Shown one piece after another: positions 11,871 through 22,436 of a stretch of 64,000 nucleotides of DNA. The DNA comes from Bos javanicus (taxonomy: Eukaryota > Chordata > Mammalia > Artiodactyla > Bovidae): positions 28,375,925 through 28,439,924 of the forward strand of contig NC_083885.1 of assembly GCF_032452875.1 (NCBI RefSeq). The letters are read 5' to 3'. Made by a program: the position numbers and the translations under genes. Position 1 is the stretch's first letter. Each line of letters begins with the position of its first letter. A model generated the notes under the pieces. The model saw only the letters and a program-made list of their open reading frames with translations, made no database searches and was not told the DNA's origin.

Positions 11871-12591
11871 CACTATGCTATGAACATGCAACTACAGCAC
11901 TTTCCTAATTATACTATAGTATCTTTGTTTGTATATGTCTGTCTACCCCAATAAAATAGAAATGCTTCAAGGGGAAGGACCAGCTATCATTCATTTTTAT
12001 TTTAGCATCCTCTACAATAGTGACTTGCTTATAGCAGATACTCAGTTAAATTTTTCTAAGCATCTTCCATTTTATAGTTGAGAGACTGGCAATAACAGGC
12101 ACTTTATATTTTGCTAAGAGGATTCTATGAATTATCACATTAAGATTTCAAGAGTTGTTCCTGCATATAAGTTTGTAATAAATAGTAACTACATAAAGGA
12201 GGCTGAGACAAAGTCTCAGTAGAAGTGTGAGATCTTTCTGATAAAATGACGACCTCTGGATAGTTAGAATAAAAGTTTATTTGTGTTACCCTTCCTCCTA
12301 AGAATATTTGCCTGGAGAAATGACAGAATATTCTGTTTGGACTAAGTTGTATGTTGTGTAGTGGTTCAGTAAAAAAAAAAAAAAAAAGAATTCCAAAAAA
12401 GAGGATTCCTAGAAAATTTATGTTCTATTTGATACCATACCTTGTAGATATCAGGGGCAAGATAACAGGCGTCTGGATCTTTCCTGCCTGTGTTCTTAGA
12501 AGTCATGTGTGTATCTAGTCACCTGTTCTTACTGGTGTCAGGAAGTTTGTGCTATGCCTATGGCTATGAACCATTCTCTTTTGCTTTTCTC
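11871..12591. other. Unique DNA, no gene seen
   Basis: There is no recognised repeat beyond an A-run at about 12373-12388. No exon can be supported. Confidence 0.45.
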
Positions 12592-12680
12592 TTCAACAAA
12601 TATTTATTGAGTTTCTATTCTGTGTTAGGAGCTGTTCTAGGCACTAGATACACTGTAGTAAAAAACAGGAAGAGCCCAGC
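12592..12680. repeat. Ancient interspersed repeat-like stretch, family unresolved
   Basis: The words 'aatatttattgagtttctattctgtgttaggagctgttctaggcac' match a pattern common in old mammalian repeats. I cannot name the family by eye. Confidence 0.4.
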
Positions 12681-12693
12681 CTTCATGAAGATT

Positions 12694-12907
12694 CCTCAGG
12701 CTTCCATGGTGGCTTGGAGGTTAAAGCGTCTGCCTCCAGTGCAGGAGACCTGGGTTCAATCCCTGGGTCGGGAAGATCCCCTGGAGAAGGAAATGGTAAC
12801 CCACTCCAGTATTCTTGCCTGGAGAATCCCATGGACAGAGAAGCCTGGTAGGCTACAGTCCATGGGGTCGCAAAGAGTTGGACATGACTGAGCGACTTCA
12901 CCTTCAC
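12694..12907 (+). mobile_element. Bov-tA SINE with 13-bp TSD
   Basis: A well-preserved Bov-tA ('gcttccatggtggcttggagg' to 'gttggacatgactgagcgac' plus a short (cttcac) tail). Flanking perfect cttcatgaagatt copies lie at 12681-12693 and 12908-12920. The ORFs on both strands here are SINE translations, not host protein. Confidence 0.95.
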
Positions 12908-12920
12908 CTTCATGAAGATT

Positions 12921-13149
12921 ACAACCAGCTATTACTGTTCATGGACTCTCTTTTTTATGTTTTGGTATTTGTCCTTAGTAATGTAATGTTATGTAAAAGG
13001 TATATATTCTAGGTATACTTGATATACCATAAATCAAAATTTTTTGGGCAGTGGCTTGACTCCTCACTTCAATAATTGACTGTATTAATCTTAAAAATGT
13101 TTTAGAAATTCCAATGCTCCTTATCCTTTTACATATGGAAACAGAAAAA
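12921..13149. other. Unique DNA before the L1 block
   Basis: No gene or repeat was recognised. Confidence 0.4.
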
Positions 13150-13303
13150 GCGTGGCAGACAACAATACTAAAAACATCCCTCACACCAAAAATATTAGAC
13201 TCAAAAAGGTTATATAAGGATATTCCCGCATAAAAACAACACTTCAAGGCCACAGCAGATAAGTATTTCCTATAAATTCACAGAGTCTGAGGAATACCAG
13301 TAA

Positions 13304-14150
13304 AATGAAGAAGCAGAAAACCACTCCCAATTAAAAGACCAAGAGAAATACCCTGAAAGAACACACAATAAAAGCCCTTTCCAGTCTACTAGATCCTGAG
13401 TTCAAACAGAAGGTAATAAAAGTGCTGAAGGAATTCAGAAAGGCCATATATAGAAATGCAGATCATTGTAATAAGGAACTAGAAATTACAGAGTCAATTA
13501 AAATTAAAAATTCCTTTGCCAAGATGAAAGCTGAGCTGAAGGCAATAAACATCAACTAAATAATACAGAAGAATGAATAAATGATCTAGAAGAATGTAAC
13601 TCACCCAGTAAGAACAGTAGACAGAAAGACAAACCAAAGTGAAAGCAATATATGAGACCTATGGAGTATAAAATGAGCCTATTTACACATAATTGGGATC
13701 CCAGAAGGAGAGTAAAGAGAAAGAAAAGGGGATCAAAAATATATCTGAAGAAATTAAATTCACACACCTAAAGTAGGTAACCAGGTTTGGGAATCAGAGA
13801 AGGTCTGAAACAAGATGAACATAAAAGACCTACATCAACACATATTATAATTTACATGGGAAAAATTAGAAATAGAGGATCCTAAAGGCAGAAAGAAAAA
13901 AAACAAAAACAGTTAATTACAAAGTGAACCCAATAAGGCTATTTTCTCTACAGAAAAGTTGCAGGCCAGAGGGAGTGGCAAAATATATTCAAAGTCCTGT
14001 AGGAGAAAAACCTGAAACCTTGGATACTTCACCCAGCATTATCACTTAGGATAGAAGGAGAGGTAAAGAATTCCCCCCAAAGTAAAAGAATACAGCCATA
14101 CTAAACCCATCCTAAAAGAAATATTGAGAGATCTTATCTACATAGTAGAG
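13304..14150 (+). pseudogene. L1 #1 ORF1 remnant
   Basis: The region corresponds to L1 ORF1, the RNA-binding coiled-coil chaperone. It begins near 13304 (atgaagaagcagaaaacc) and ends near 'aaagaaatattgagag'. The reading is broken early by a TAA after about nine codons and by many later stops. The internal word 'gcagatcattgtaataaggaactagaaat' matches the ORF1 of L1 #2 near 25560. Confidence 0.65.
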
Positions 14151-14598
14151 AATCAAGAATCTAAAGGAAACAGGAAATCATATTTGGGAAACAAATCATT
14201 TAAGCCAATATATAGATTAATTTTTTGTGTGTGAAAGTGATAACTACAATGTACAGCAAAAAAATAAACATGAAGGATGACATGAAAATCATAAATATGT
14301 GGAGGAGGGGAGGAAGAAAATGAAAGTTTTTGTTTTTTGAAGGAGATGTTTGAGCCTTTATGACTACCAGTCTAAAGCAAGCAGATATATGAAGGGGTTA
14401 ACATACTTGAAAAACAAGGTAACCACAAATTGAAAAACATAGCATAGATTCACACACACAAAAAGAGAGAGGGAACTCAAGCATGATACAAAAGAAAACC
14501 ATAAAAGATAAAAAGAAATGCAAAATCCACTGAAAGATTTAAAATGGCAATAAGTACTTATCTGTCAATATTTACCATAAATGTCAATGGACTAAGTG

Positions 14599-14775
14599 TC
14601 TCCTGCATTGCAAGCAGATTCTTTCCTTTACTTTCTGAGCTACCAAGGAAACCCAAGAATATTGCAGTGGGTAGCCTATTCCTTCTGCAGGGGATCTTTC
14701 TGGCTCAGGGATTGAACTGGAGTCTCCTGCATTGCAGGTGGATCCTTAACCAGCTGAGACACCAGGGAAGGCCAA
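14599..14775 (-). mobile_element. Two abutting Bov-tA fragments, antisense
   Basis: The word 'gtctcctgcattgca' occurs twice (14599 and about 14722), each followed by a version of the tRNA-derived head read in antisense. There are therefore two partial copies: about 14599-14655 and 14656-14775. They interrupt L1 #1 just after the ORF2 start. Confidence 0.7.
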
Positions 14776-14922
14776 ATAAAAAGAAGAAAGCAAAATCATC
14801 TGGAAGATTGAGGCCATAAAGAAAGATAAGGAAGGACGCCGTATAATGACAAGGATCAATATAGAAGATATTACACTTGTGAACATATACACACCCAATA
14901 AAAAAGCACTTAAATATATAAA

Positions 14923-15050
14923 TGGAGAAGGAAATGGCAACCCATTCCAGTATGCTCACCTGGAAAATCCTATGGACAGAAGTACTTGGTGGGCTACAGT
15001 CCAAGAACTTGCAAAATAGTTGGACCCAACTTAGAGACTAAACAATAAAC
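14923..15050 (+). mobile_element. Bov-tA SINE, 5'-truncated
   Basis: It runs from 'ggagaaggaaatggcaaccca' to a diverged BovB-like tail. It is flanked by atataaa at 14916-14922 and 15051-15057, a likely 7-bp TSD. It interrupts the endonuclease part of L1 #1. Confidence 0.8.
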
Positions 15051-15389
15051 ATATAAAATATGGACAGAAGGGGAAAGAACAGACAGGAATACAATAGTTG
15101 TAGGAGACTTTAATATCCCACTCACATCAATGGATAGATCTTCTAGAAAGAAAAGAATAAAGCAATAAAGATCCTTAATGACACAACACTTGAACTTAAT
15201 TGATATTTTCAGGACATTACATACAGAAAAAAAAAAAAAAAACAAAAACCAGAATACACATTTTTTTAAATTGCACATTGAACACTCTCTAGGCTAGACC
15301 ACATACTAGAGCAAAACACAAGCCTCAATAAATTTAAGAGGATGAACATTTCAAGACTCTTTTCTGAGCACAGTGGCATGAACCTAGAA

Positions 15390-15600
15390 ACTGTACACAT
15401 ATTTAAAATGAATAACCAGTAAGAACCTACTGCATAGCACATGGAACTCTGCTTAATATTACATAACAACTAAATGGGAAAATAATTTCAAAAAGAGCAT
15501 ATATATCTATATGTACAACTGAATAACTTTCTTGTACACCTAAAACTAATAGCATTGCTAACTAACTATACTCCAATATACAATAAAAGTTAAAAAAGAG
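15390..15600 (+). mobile_element. Short L1 3' UTR insertion
   Basis: The sequence matches the ruminant L1 3' UTR ('agtaagaacctactgcatagcac', 'atgtacaactgaataac', 'ctatactccaatat') and interrupts ORF2 of L1 #1. ORF2 resumes after 15601 with 'gaaatcaaacacagaaaagg'. Confidence 0.65.
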
Positions 15601-16135
15601 AAAAGAAATCAAACACAGAAAAGGAACAAGAAAAAAATTATTTACATGGAGACAAAAAAAGAAAAAACACAATGGTCAATGATGAAATCAAAGGGGAAAT
15701 TAAAAGATACTTTGAGACAAATGGCAATAAAAATACAACCATACAGAATTTATGGAATACAGCAAAAGCAGTCCTAAGAGGAAAGTTCATAATGATATAG
15801 GCCTTCTTCAAGAAAACAATAAAAATCTCAAATAAGAAACATAACCTATGACTTAAAAGAATTAGAAAAAGGACAAGCAAAAACTGAAGTCTGCCAAAGG
15901 AAGGAAACAATAAAGAGTAGGGGAGAAAAAAACACATGAAAAGATGCTCAACATCACTCATTATCAGAGAAATGCAAATCAAAACCACTATGAGGTACCA
16001 TTTCACACCAGTCAGAATGGCTGCAATCCAGAGGAAGGTAAACTTCCAAACTCATTCTATGAGGCCACCATCACCCTAATACCAAAACCTGACAAAGATC
16101 CCACAAAAAAATAAAACTACAGGCCAATATCACTC

Positions 16136-17911
16136 ATGAACATAGATGCAAAAATCCTTAACAAAATTCTAGCAACCAGAATCCAACAACACATTAAAAA
16201 GATCATACACCATGACCAAGTGGGCTTTATCCCAGGGATGCAAGGATTCTTCAATATCCACAAATCAATCAATGTAATACACCACATTAACAAATTGAAA
16301 AATAAAAACCATATGATTATCTCAATAGATGCAGAGAAAGCCTTTGACAAAATTCAGCACCCATTTATGATAAAAACTCTCCAGAAAGCAGGAATAGAAG
16401 GAACATACCTCAACATAATAAAAGCTATATATGACAAACCCACAGCAAACATTATCCTCAATGGTGAAAAATTGAAAGCATTTCCTCTAAAGTCAGGAAC
16501 AAGACAAGGGTGCCCACTTTCACCATTACTATTCAACATAGTTTTGGAAGTTTTGGCCACAGCAATCAGAGCAGAAAAAGAAATAAAAGGAATCCAAATT
16601 GGAAAAGAAGAAGTAAAACTCTCACTATTTGCAGATGACATGATCCTCTACATAGAAAACCCTAAAGACTCCACCAGAAAATTACTAGAACTAATCAATG
16701 ACTATAGTAAAGTTGCAGGATATAAAATCAACACACAGAAATCCCTTGCATTCCTATACACTAATAATGAGAAAACAGAAAGAGAAATTAAGGAAACAAT
16801 TCCATTCACCATTGCAACGGAAAGAATAAAATACTTAGGAATATATCTACCTAAAGAAACTAAAGACCTATATATAGAAAACTATAAAACACTGGTGAAA
16901 GAAATCAAAGAGGACACTAATAGATGGAGAAATATACCATGTTCATGGATTGGAAGAATCAATATAGTGAAAATGAGTATACTACCCAAAGCAATTTATA
17001 GATTCAATGCAATCCCTATCAAGCTACCAACAGTATTCTTCACAGAGCTAGAACAAATAATTTCACAATTTGCATGGAAATACAAAAAACCTCGAATAGC
17101 CAAAGCGATCTTGAGAAAGAAGAATGGAACTGGAGGAATCAACCTACCTGACTTCAGGCTCTACTACAAAGCCACAGTTATCAAGACAGTATGGTACTGG
17201 CACAAAGACAGAAATATAGATCAATGGAAAAAAATAGAAAGCCCAGAGATAAATCCACGCACATATGGACACCTTATCTTTGACAAAGGAGGCAAGAATA
17301 TACAATGGATTAAAGACAATTTCTTTAACAAGTGGTGCTGGGAAAACTGGTCAACCACTTGTAAAAGAATGAAACTAGAACACTTTCTAACACCATACAC
17401 AAAAATAAACTCAAAATGGATTAAAGATCTAAACATAAGACCAGAAACTATAAAACTCCTAGAGGAGAACATAGGCAAAACACTCTCTGACATACATCAC
17501 AGCAGGATCCTCTATGACCCACCTCCCAGAATATCGGAAATAAAAGCAAAAATAAACAAATGGGACCTAATTAACCTTAAAAGCTTCTGCACATCAAAGG
17601 AAACTATTAGCAAGGTGAAAAGACAGCCTTCAGAATGGGAGAAAATAATAGCAAATGAAGCAACTGACAAACAACTAATCTCAAAAATATACAAGCAACT
17701 CCTCCAGCTCAACTCCAGAAAAATAAATGACCCAATCAAAAAATTGTCCAAAGAACTAAATAGACATTTCTCCAAAGAAGACATACAGATGGCTAACAAA
17801 CACATGAAAAGATGCTCAACATCACTCATTATCAGAGAAATGCAAATCAAGACCACTATGAGGTACCATTTCACACCAGTCAGAATGGCTGCGATCCAAG
17901 TCTACAAATAA
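16136..17911 (+). pseudogene. L1 ORF2 reverse transcriptase fragment, 591 codons open
   Basis: This is the longest open frame in the window. It encodes the L1 ORF2 protein from within the RT domain to near the C-terminus; the family protein is roughly 1,275 residues, so this is under half. RT motifs are intact: SIDAEKAFD (Asp65, Asp71), QGCPLSPLLFN (from residue 124) and FADD (165-168, both catalytic aspartates present). Upstream in the same frame a GAA-to-TAA change just before 16120 blocks a longer reading, and the endonuclease and ORF1 were never copied in. At the 3' end two A residues are missing relative to sister copies ('atccaagtct' against 'atccaaaagtct' at 18764). This shifts the frame and stops it at 17911; the real C-terminus continues in another frame (17997-18350). 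The first ATG is just an internal Met. It is not expected to support retrotransposition. Confidence 0.9.
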
Positions 17912-17996
17912 TAAATGTTGGAGAGGGTGTGGAGGAAAGGGAACCCTCTTACACTGTTGGTGGGAATGCAAACTAGTACAGCCACTATGGAGAACA

Positions 17997-18350
17997 GTGT
18001 GGAGATTCCTTCAAAAACTGGAAATAGAACTGCCTTATGACCCAGCAATCCCACTGCTGGGCATACACACTGAGGAAACCAGAAGGGAAAGAGACACGTG
18101 TACCCCAATGTTCATCGCAGCACTGTTTATAATAGCCAGGACATGGAAGCAACCTAGATGTCCATCAGCAGATGAATGGATAAGAAAGCAGTGGTACATA
18201 TACACAATGGAGTATTACTCAGCCATTAAAAAGAATACATTTGAATCAGTTCTAATGAGGTGGATGAAACTGGAGCCTATTATACAGAGTGAAGTAAGCC
18301 AGAAGGAAAAACACCAATACAGTATAATAACGCATATATATGGAATTTAG
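17997..18350 (+). pseudogene. L1 ORF2 C-terminus, frameshifted from the upstream part
   Basis: The frame reads the end of L1 ORF2 (PLLGIHTEETRRERD, CTPMFIAALF, then SAIKKNTFESVLMRW) and ends at ITHIYGI, the usual terminus. It belongs to the 16136-17911 frame and is separated from it by a 2-base deletion. Nearly the same sequence recurs at 18756-19103. Confidence 0.88.
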
Positions 18351-19575
18351 AAAGATGGCAACAATAACCCCGTGTACGAGACAGCAAAAGAGATACTGAT
18401 GTATAGAACAGTCTTATGGACTCTATGGGAGAGGGAGAGGGTGGGAAGATTTGGGAGAATGGCATTGAAACATGTAAAATATCATGTATGAAACAAGATG
18501 CCAGTCCAGGTCCGATGCATGATACTGGATGCTTGGGGCTAGTGCACTGGGATGACCCAGAGGGATGGTATTGGGAGGGAGGAGGGAGGAGGGTTCAGGA
18601 TGGGGAACACATGTATACCTGTGATGGATTCATTTTGATATTTGGCAAAACTAATACAATTATGTAAAGTTTAAAAATAAAATAAAATTAAAAAAAAAAA
18701 GACAGCAAAAAATAAATAAATAAAAACTGTATATGCAAAAAAAAAAAAAAAAAGAATGGCTGCAATCCAAAAGTCTACAAATAATAAATGCTGGAGAGGG
18801 TGTGGACAAAAGGGAACCCTCTTACACTGTTGGTGGGAATGCAAACTAGTACAGCCACTATGGAGAACAGTGTGGAGATTCCTTCAAAAACTGGAAATAG
18901 AACTGCCTTATGATCCAGCAATCCCACTGCTGGGCATACACACTGAGGAAACCAGAAGGGAAAGAGACACGTGTACCCCAATGTTCATCGCAGCACTGTT
19001 TATAATAGCCAGGACATGGAAGCAACCTAGATGTCCATCAGCAGATGAATGGATAAAGAAAGCAGTGGTACATATACACAATGGAGTATTACTCAGCCAT
19101 TAAAAAGAATACATTTGAATCAGTTCTAATGAGGTGGATGAAACTGGAGCCTATTATACAGAGTGAAGTAAGCCAGAAGGAAAAACACCAATACAGTATA
19201 ATAACGCATATATATGGAATTTAGAAAGATGGTAACAATAACCCCGTGTACGAGACAGCAAAAGAGATACTGATGTATAGAACAGTCTTATGGACTCTAT
19301 GGGAGAGGGAGAGGGTGGGAAGATTTGGGAGAATGGCATTGAAACATGTAAAATATCATGTATGAAACAAGATGCCAGTCCAGGTCCGATGCATGATACT
19401 GGATGCTTGGGGCTAGTGCACTGGGATGACCCAGAGGGATGGTATTGGGAGGGAGGAGGGAGGAGGGTCAGGATGGGGAACACATGTATACCTGTGATGG
19501 ATTCATTTTGATATTTGGCAAAACCAATACAATTATGTAAAGTTTAAAAATAAAATAAAAATTAAAAAAATAATA

Positions 19576-20735
19576 ATAATAAAAGAAATTAATAAAACCA
19601 ACAGCTGGTTCTTTGAAAGAGTTTAAAAAAAAAATTAAGAGACCTCTGGACAGGCTCACCTAGAAGAAAAGAGAGAGGACCCAAATAAACAAGAAATCAA
19701 AGGAGAGAAATAACAGTTGATACCACAGCAATACAAAAAACAAACAAACAAACAAAAATGAGAATCCTATGGACAATTATATCGCAACAAATTGGAAATC
19801 TAGAAAAAATGTACAAATTTCTAGAAACATAGAAATAGATGAATCCACCAAAACTGAATCAAAAAGAAATAGATAATTTGAACAGATTGATCTGGCACCC
19901 GACTCTAGTTCTCTTGCCTGGAAAATCCCGTGGATGGCGAAGCCTGGTAGGCTGCAGTCCATGGGGTCGCTAAGAGTCAGACGTGACTGAGCGACTTCAC
20001 TTTCACTTTTCACTTTCATGCACTGGAGAAGGAAATGGCAACCTACTCTAGTGTTCTTGCCTGGAGAATCCCAGGGACTCGGGAGCCTGGTGGGCTGCCG
20101 TCTATGGGGTCGCACAGAGTTGGACACGACTGAAGCAACTTAGCAGCAGCAGCAGCAGCAGCAGATCACTAGAAGTGAAATAGAATCTGTAATTAAAAAC
20201 ACACAAATTCCCTGCAAACAGAAGTCCAGAATCAGATGGCTTCAATGGGGAATTCTGACCAACGTTCAAAGAATTTATACTGATCTTTCTCAAACTCTTC
20301 CAGAAGACTGAAGAGAAAGGAGCACTCCCCAAACATTCTCTGAAGTCACCACCATGAAGATACCAAAACCAGACAAAGATACCACCAAAAAAGAAAATTA
20401 CAGGCCAATATCCTTGATTAATACAGATGGGAAAATTCTCAACCAAATATTAGAAAACTGAATCAAACAATACATTCAAAAGATCATACACTACAACCAA
20501 GTGGGATTCATCAAAAGTTCATAAGGATGGTTCAACATATGCAAATCAGTCAATATGATACATCATCAGGAAAAGACTAAAAAACACATGATCATTTCAA
20601 TGTGCTTAGTGTTTAGTCTCTCAGTTGTGTCTGACAGATGCAGAAAAAAATATTTATAAAAGTCAGCATTTATTCATGATAAAAATGCTTACCAAAGTGG
20701 GTATAGAGGGAACATATCTCAAGACACTAAGCCTA
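19576..20735 (+). pseudogene. L1 #1 ORF2, linker and early RT
   Basis: L1 #1 resumes with 'aattaataaaaccaacagctggttctttgaaag' and continues through 'accaaaaccagacaaagatacc' and 'caggccaatatccttgatta' (the NYRPIS region) into early RT. Stops and indels abound. A Bov-A2 lies within, and a scrap resembling a SINE end lies near 20600-20634. Confidence 0.7.
19891..20164 (+). mobile_element. Bov-A2 SINE with (AGC)n end
   Basis: Two A-type units in tandem ('ctggaaaatcccgtggatgg...' then 'ctggagaatcccagggactc...') mark Bov-A2, the dimeric BovB-derived SINE without a tRNA head. It ends in about seven AGC triplets. The first unit is slightly truncated at its 5' side. Confidence 0.9.
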
Positions 20736-20893
20736 CTACATACAAATGAGTTCTGTTCTGAGGGCTTGTTTGTAAGTCCAGTCTGTAAACCCAACAAAGT
20801 TAGCCTAGGTACCCAACTAACACAATCAACTATATAACATACTGTAATAGGTTTATGATACTTTTCACAAAGTAATACATAAAAACATGAAAT
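20736..20893. repeat. Unassigned segment inside L1 #1, possibly DNA-transposon derived
   Basis: The words 'gagggcttgtttgtaagtcc' and 'aacaaagttagcctaggtacccaac' look familiar from interspersed repeats. I cannot name the family. It sits between early-RT L1 sequence and a BovB. Confidence 0.35.
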
Positions 20894-20894
20894 G

Positions 20895-22436
20895 ACTCTG
20901 ATAACCATGATGGTGTGGTCACTCACCTAGAGCCAGACATCCTTGAGTGTGTAGTCAAGTGGGCCTTAGGAAGCATTACTACAAACAAAGCTAGTGGAGG
21001 TGATGAAAATCCAGCTAAGCTTTTTAAATCATAAAAGATGAAGCTGTTAAAGTGCTGCACTCAATATGTCAGTGAATTTGGAAAACTCAGCAGTGGCTAC
21101 AGGATTGGCAAAGGTCAGTTTCATTCCAGTCCCAAAGAAGGGCCATGCCAAAGAATGTTCAAACTACCAGACTCATTCCCCAGGCTAGTGAGGTTATCCT
21201 CAAAATCCTTAAAGCTAGGCTTCAGCAGTAAGTCTACCAAGAACTCCCAGATGTACAAGCTGGGTTTAGAAAAGGCAGAGGAAGAAGAGATCAAATTGCT
21301 AACATCTGTTGGATCACAGGGGAAGCAAGGAATTCCAGGAAAACATCTATTTTTGCTTCATTGACTATGCTAAAGCCTTTGACTGTGTGGATCACAACAA
21401 ACCATGGAAGATTCTTAAAGAAATGGGAATACCAGACCACCTTACCTGCCTCCTGAGAAACCTGTATGCGGGTCAAGAAACAACAGTTAGAACATTATGT
21501 GGAACAACTGACTGGTTCCAAATTGGGAAAGGAGTATACATCAAGGCTATATATGATCACTCTGCTTATTTAACTTATATTCAGAGTGCATCATTCAAAA
21601 TGCTGGGCTGGATAAATCATAAGCTAGAATCAAGATTGCCAGGAGAAATATCAACAACCTCAGATGTTGATGACACCACTCTAACAGCAGAAAGTAAAGA
21701 GGAACTAAAGAACCTCTTGATGACGATGAAAGAGGAGAGTGAAAAAAACTGGCTTAAAACTCAACATTCAGAAACCTAAGATCACGGCATCTGGTCCTAT
21801 CACTTCATGGCAAATAGAAGGGGAAAAAGTGTAAACAGTAACAGACTCTATTTTCTTGGGCTCTAAAAGCATCGTGGATGGTGACTACAGCCATGAAATT
21901 AAACACTTGCTCCTTGTAAGGAAAACTGTGACAAAGCCAGACAGCATATTTAAAAAACAAAGATATCACTTTGCCGACAAAGGTCCATATAGTCAAAGCT
22001 ATAGCTTTTCTTTCCAGTAATCATGTAGGGATGTAAAATTTGGACCATAAAAAAGGCGGAGTGCCAAAGAATTATTGCATTTGAACTGTGGTGCTGGAGA
22101 AGACTCTTGAGAGTCCCTTCTAATGCAAGGAGATCAAACCAGTTAATCCTAAAGGAAATCAACCCTGAGTATTCATTGAAAGGGCTGATGCTGAAACTCC
22201 AATAGTCTTGCCGCCTGATGTGAAGCACCAACTCATTGGAAAAGACTTTGAGGCTGGGAAAGACTGAAGTCAGGAGAAGAAGAGGATGACAGACGATGAG
22301 ATAGTTAGATAGCATCCCTGACTCAATAGACATGAATTTGAGCAAACTCCAGGAGTTCGTGAAGGAGGGGAAGCTTGGCATGCTGCAGTTCATGGAGTGG
22401 CAAATAGTTGGGCATGACCTAGGGCTGAACAACAAC
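20895..22436 (+). pseudogene. BovB LINE, diverged, reverse-transcriptase remnant
   Basis: The copy starts in the pre-RT region ('gataaccatgatggtgtggtcac') and reaches the BovB 3' end. It is more diverged than the other BovB copies. The open piece at 21309-21779 includes YFCFIDYAKAFDCVDHN-like sequence, but the usual QGCILSPC motif is lost (GVYIKAIYDHSAYL) and the YADD box is degraded to DVDDTT. It is inserted in L1 #1 and is an old, inactive copy. Confidence 0.88.

Larger units (their letters stand above)
16031..18752 (+). mobile_element. Young inner L1, 2.7 kb, with 17-bp TSD and extra 3' sequence
   Basis: This 5'-truncated L1 starts inside ORF2 (gaggaaggtaaacttcc) and ends with poly(A). 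Perfect copies of agaatggctgcaatcca flank it at 16014-16030 and 18753-18769, a target site inside the outer L1. After the L1's own A-run (about 18690-18700) comes a 36-bp segment (18701-18736, gacagc...tatatgc) containing AATAAA motifs, then a second A-run. This is the layout expected of a small 3' transduction. Confidence 0.9.
15932..19575 (+). mobile_element. Young outer L1, 3' end only, split by a second L1
   Basis: The outer element comprises 15932-16030 plus 18753-19575. When the intervening 2.7 kb is ignored, the two parts are continuous L1 ORF2 end plus 3' UTR, ending in an A-rich (taa)n tail. The ORF2 C-terminal frame (18756-19103, containing CWRGCG and PLLGIHTEET) is broken by a one-base insertion after 'gatgaatggataaag'. 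No clean outer TSD was seen. Confidence 0.8.

Noticed and set aside
15638..16006. Minus-strand hydrophobic ORFs (also 17512-17874, 16354-16641) that look like membrane proteins
   Set aside because: They are antisense to A-rich L1 ORF2. Lys-rich sense codons read as Phe/Leu/Ile-rich on the other strand, so the membrane-like look is an artefact.
19777..20127. ORF with PWDSPGKNTRVGCHFLLQ-type protein
   Set aside because: This is the translation of an antisense Bov-A2 SINE. Similar proteins appear at 25883-26236, 26514-26810 and 53213-53533. Such ORFs often contaminate ruminant protein sets.
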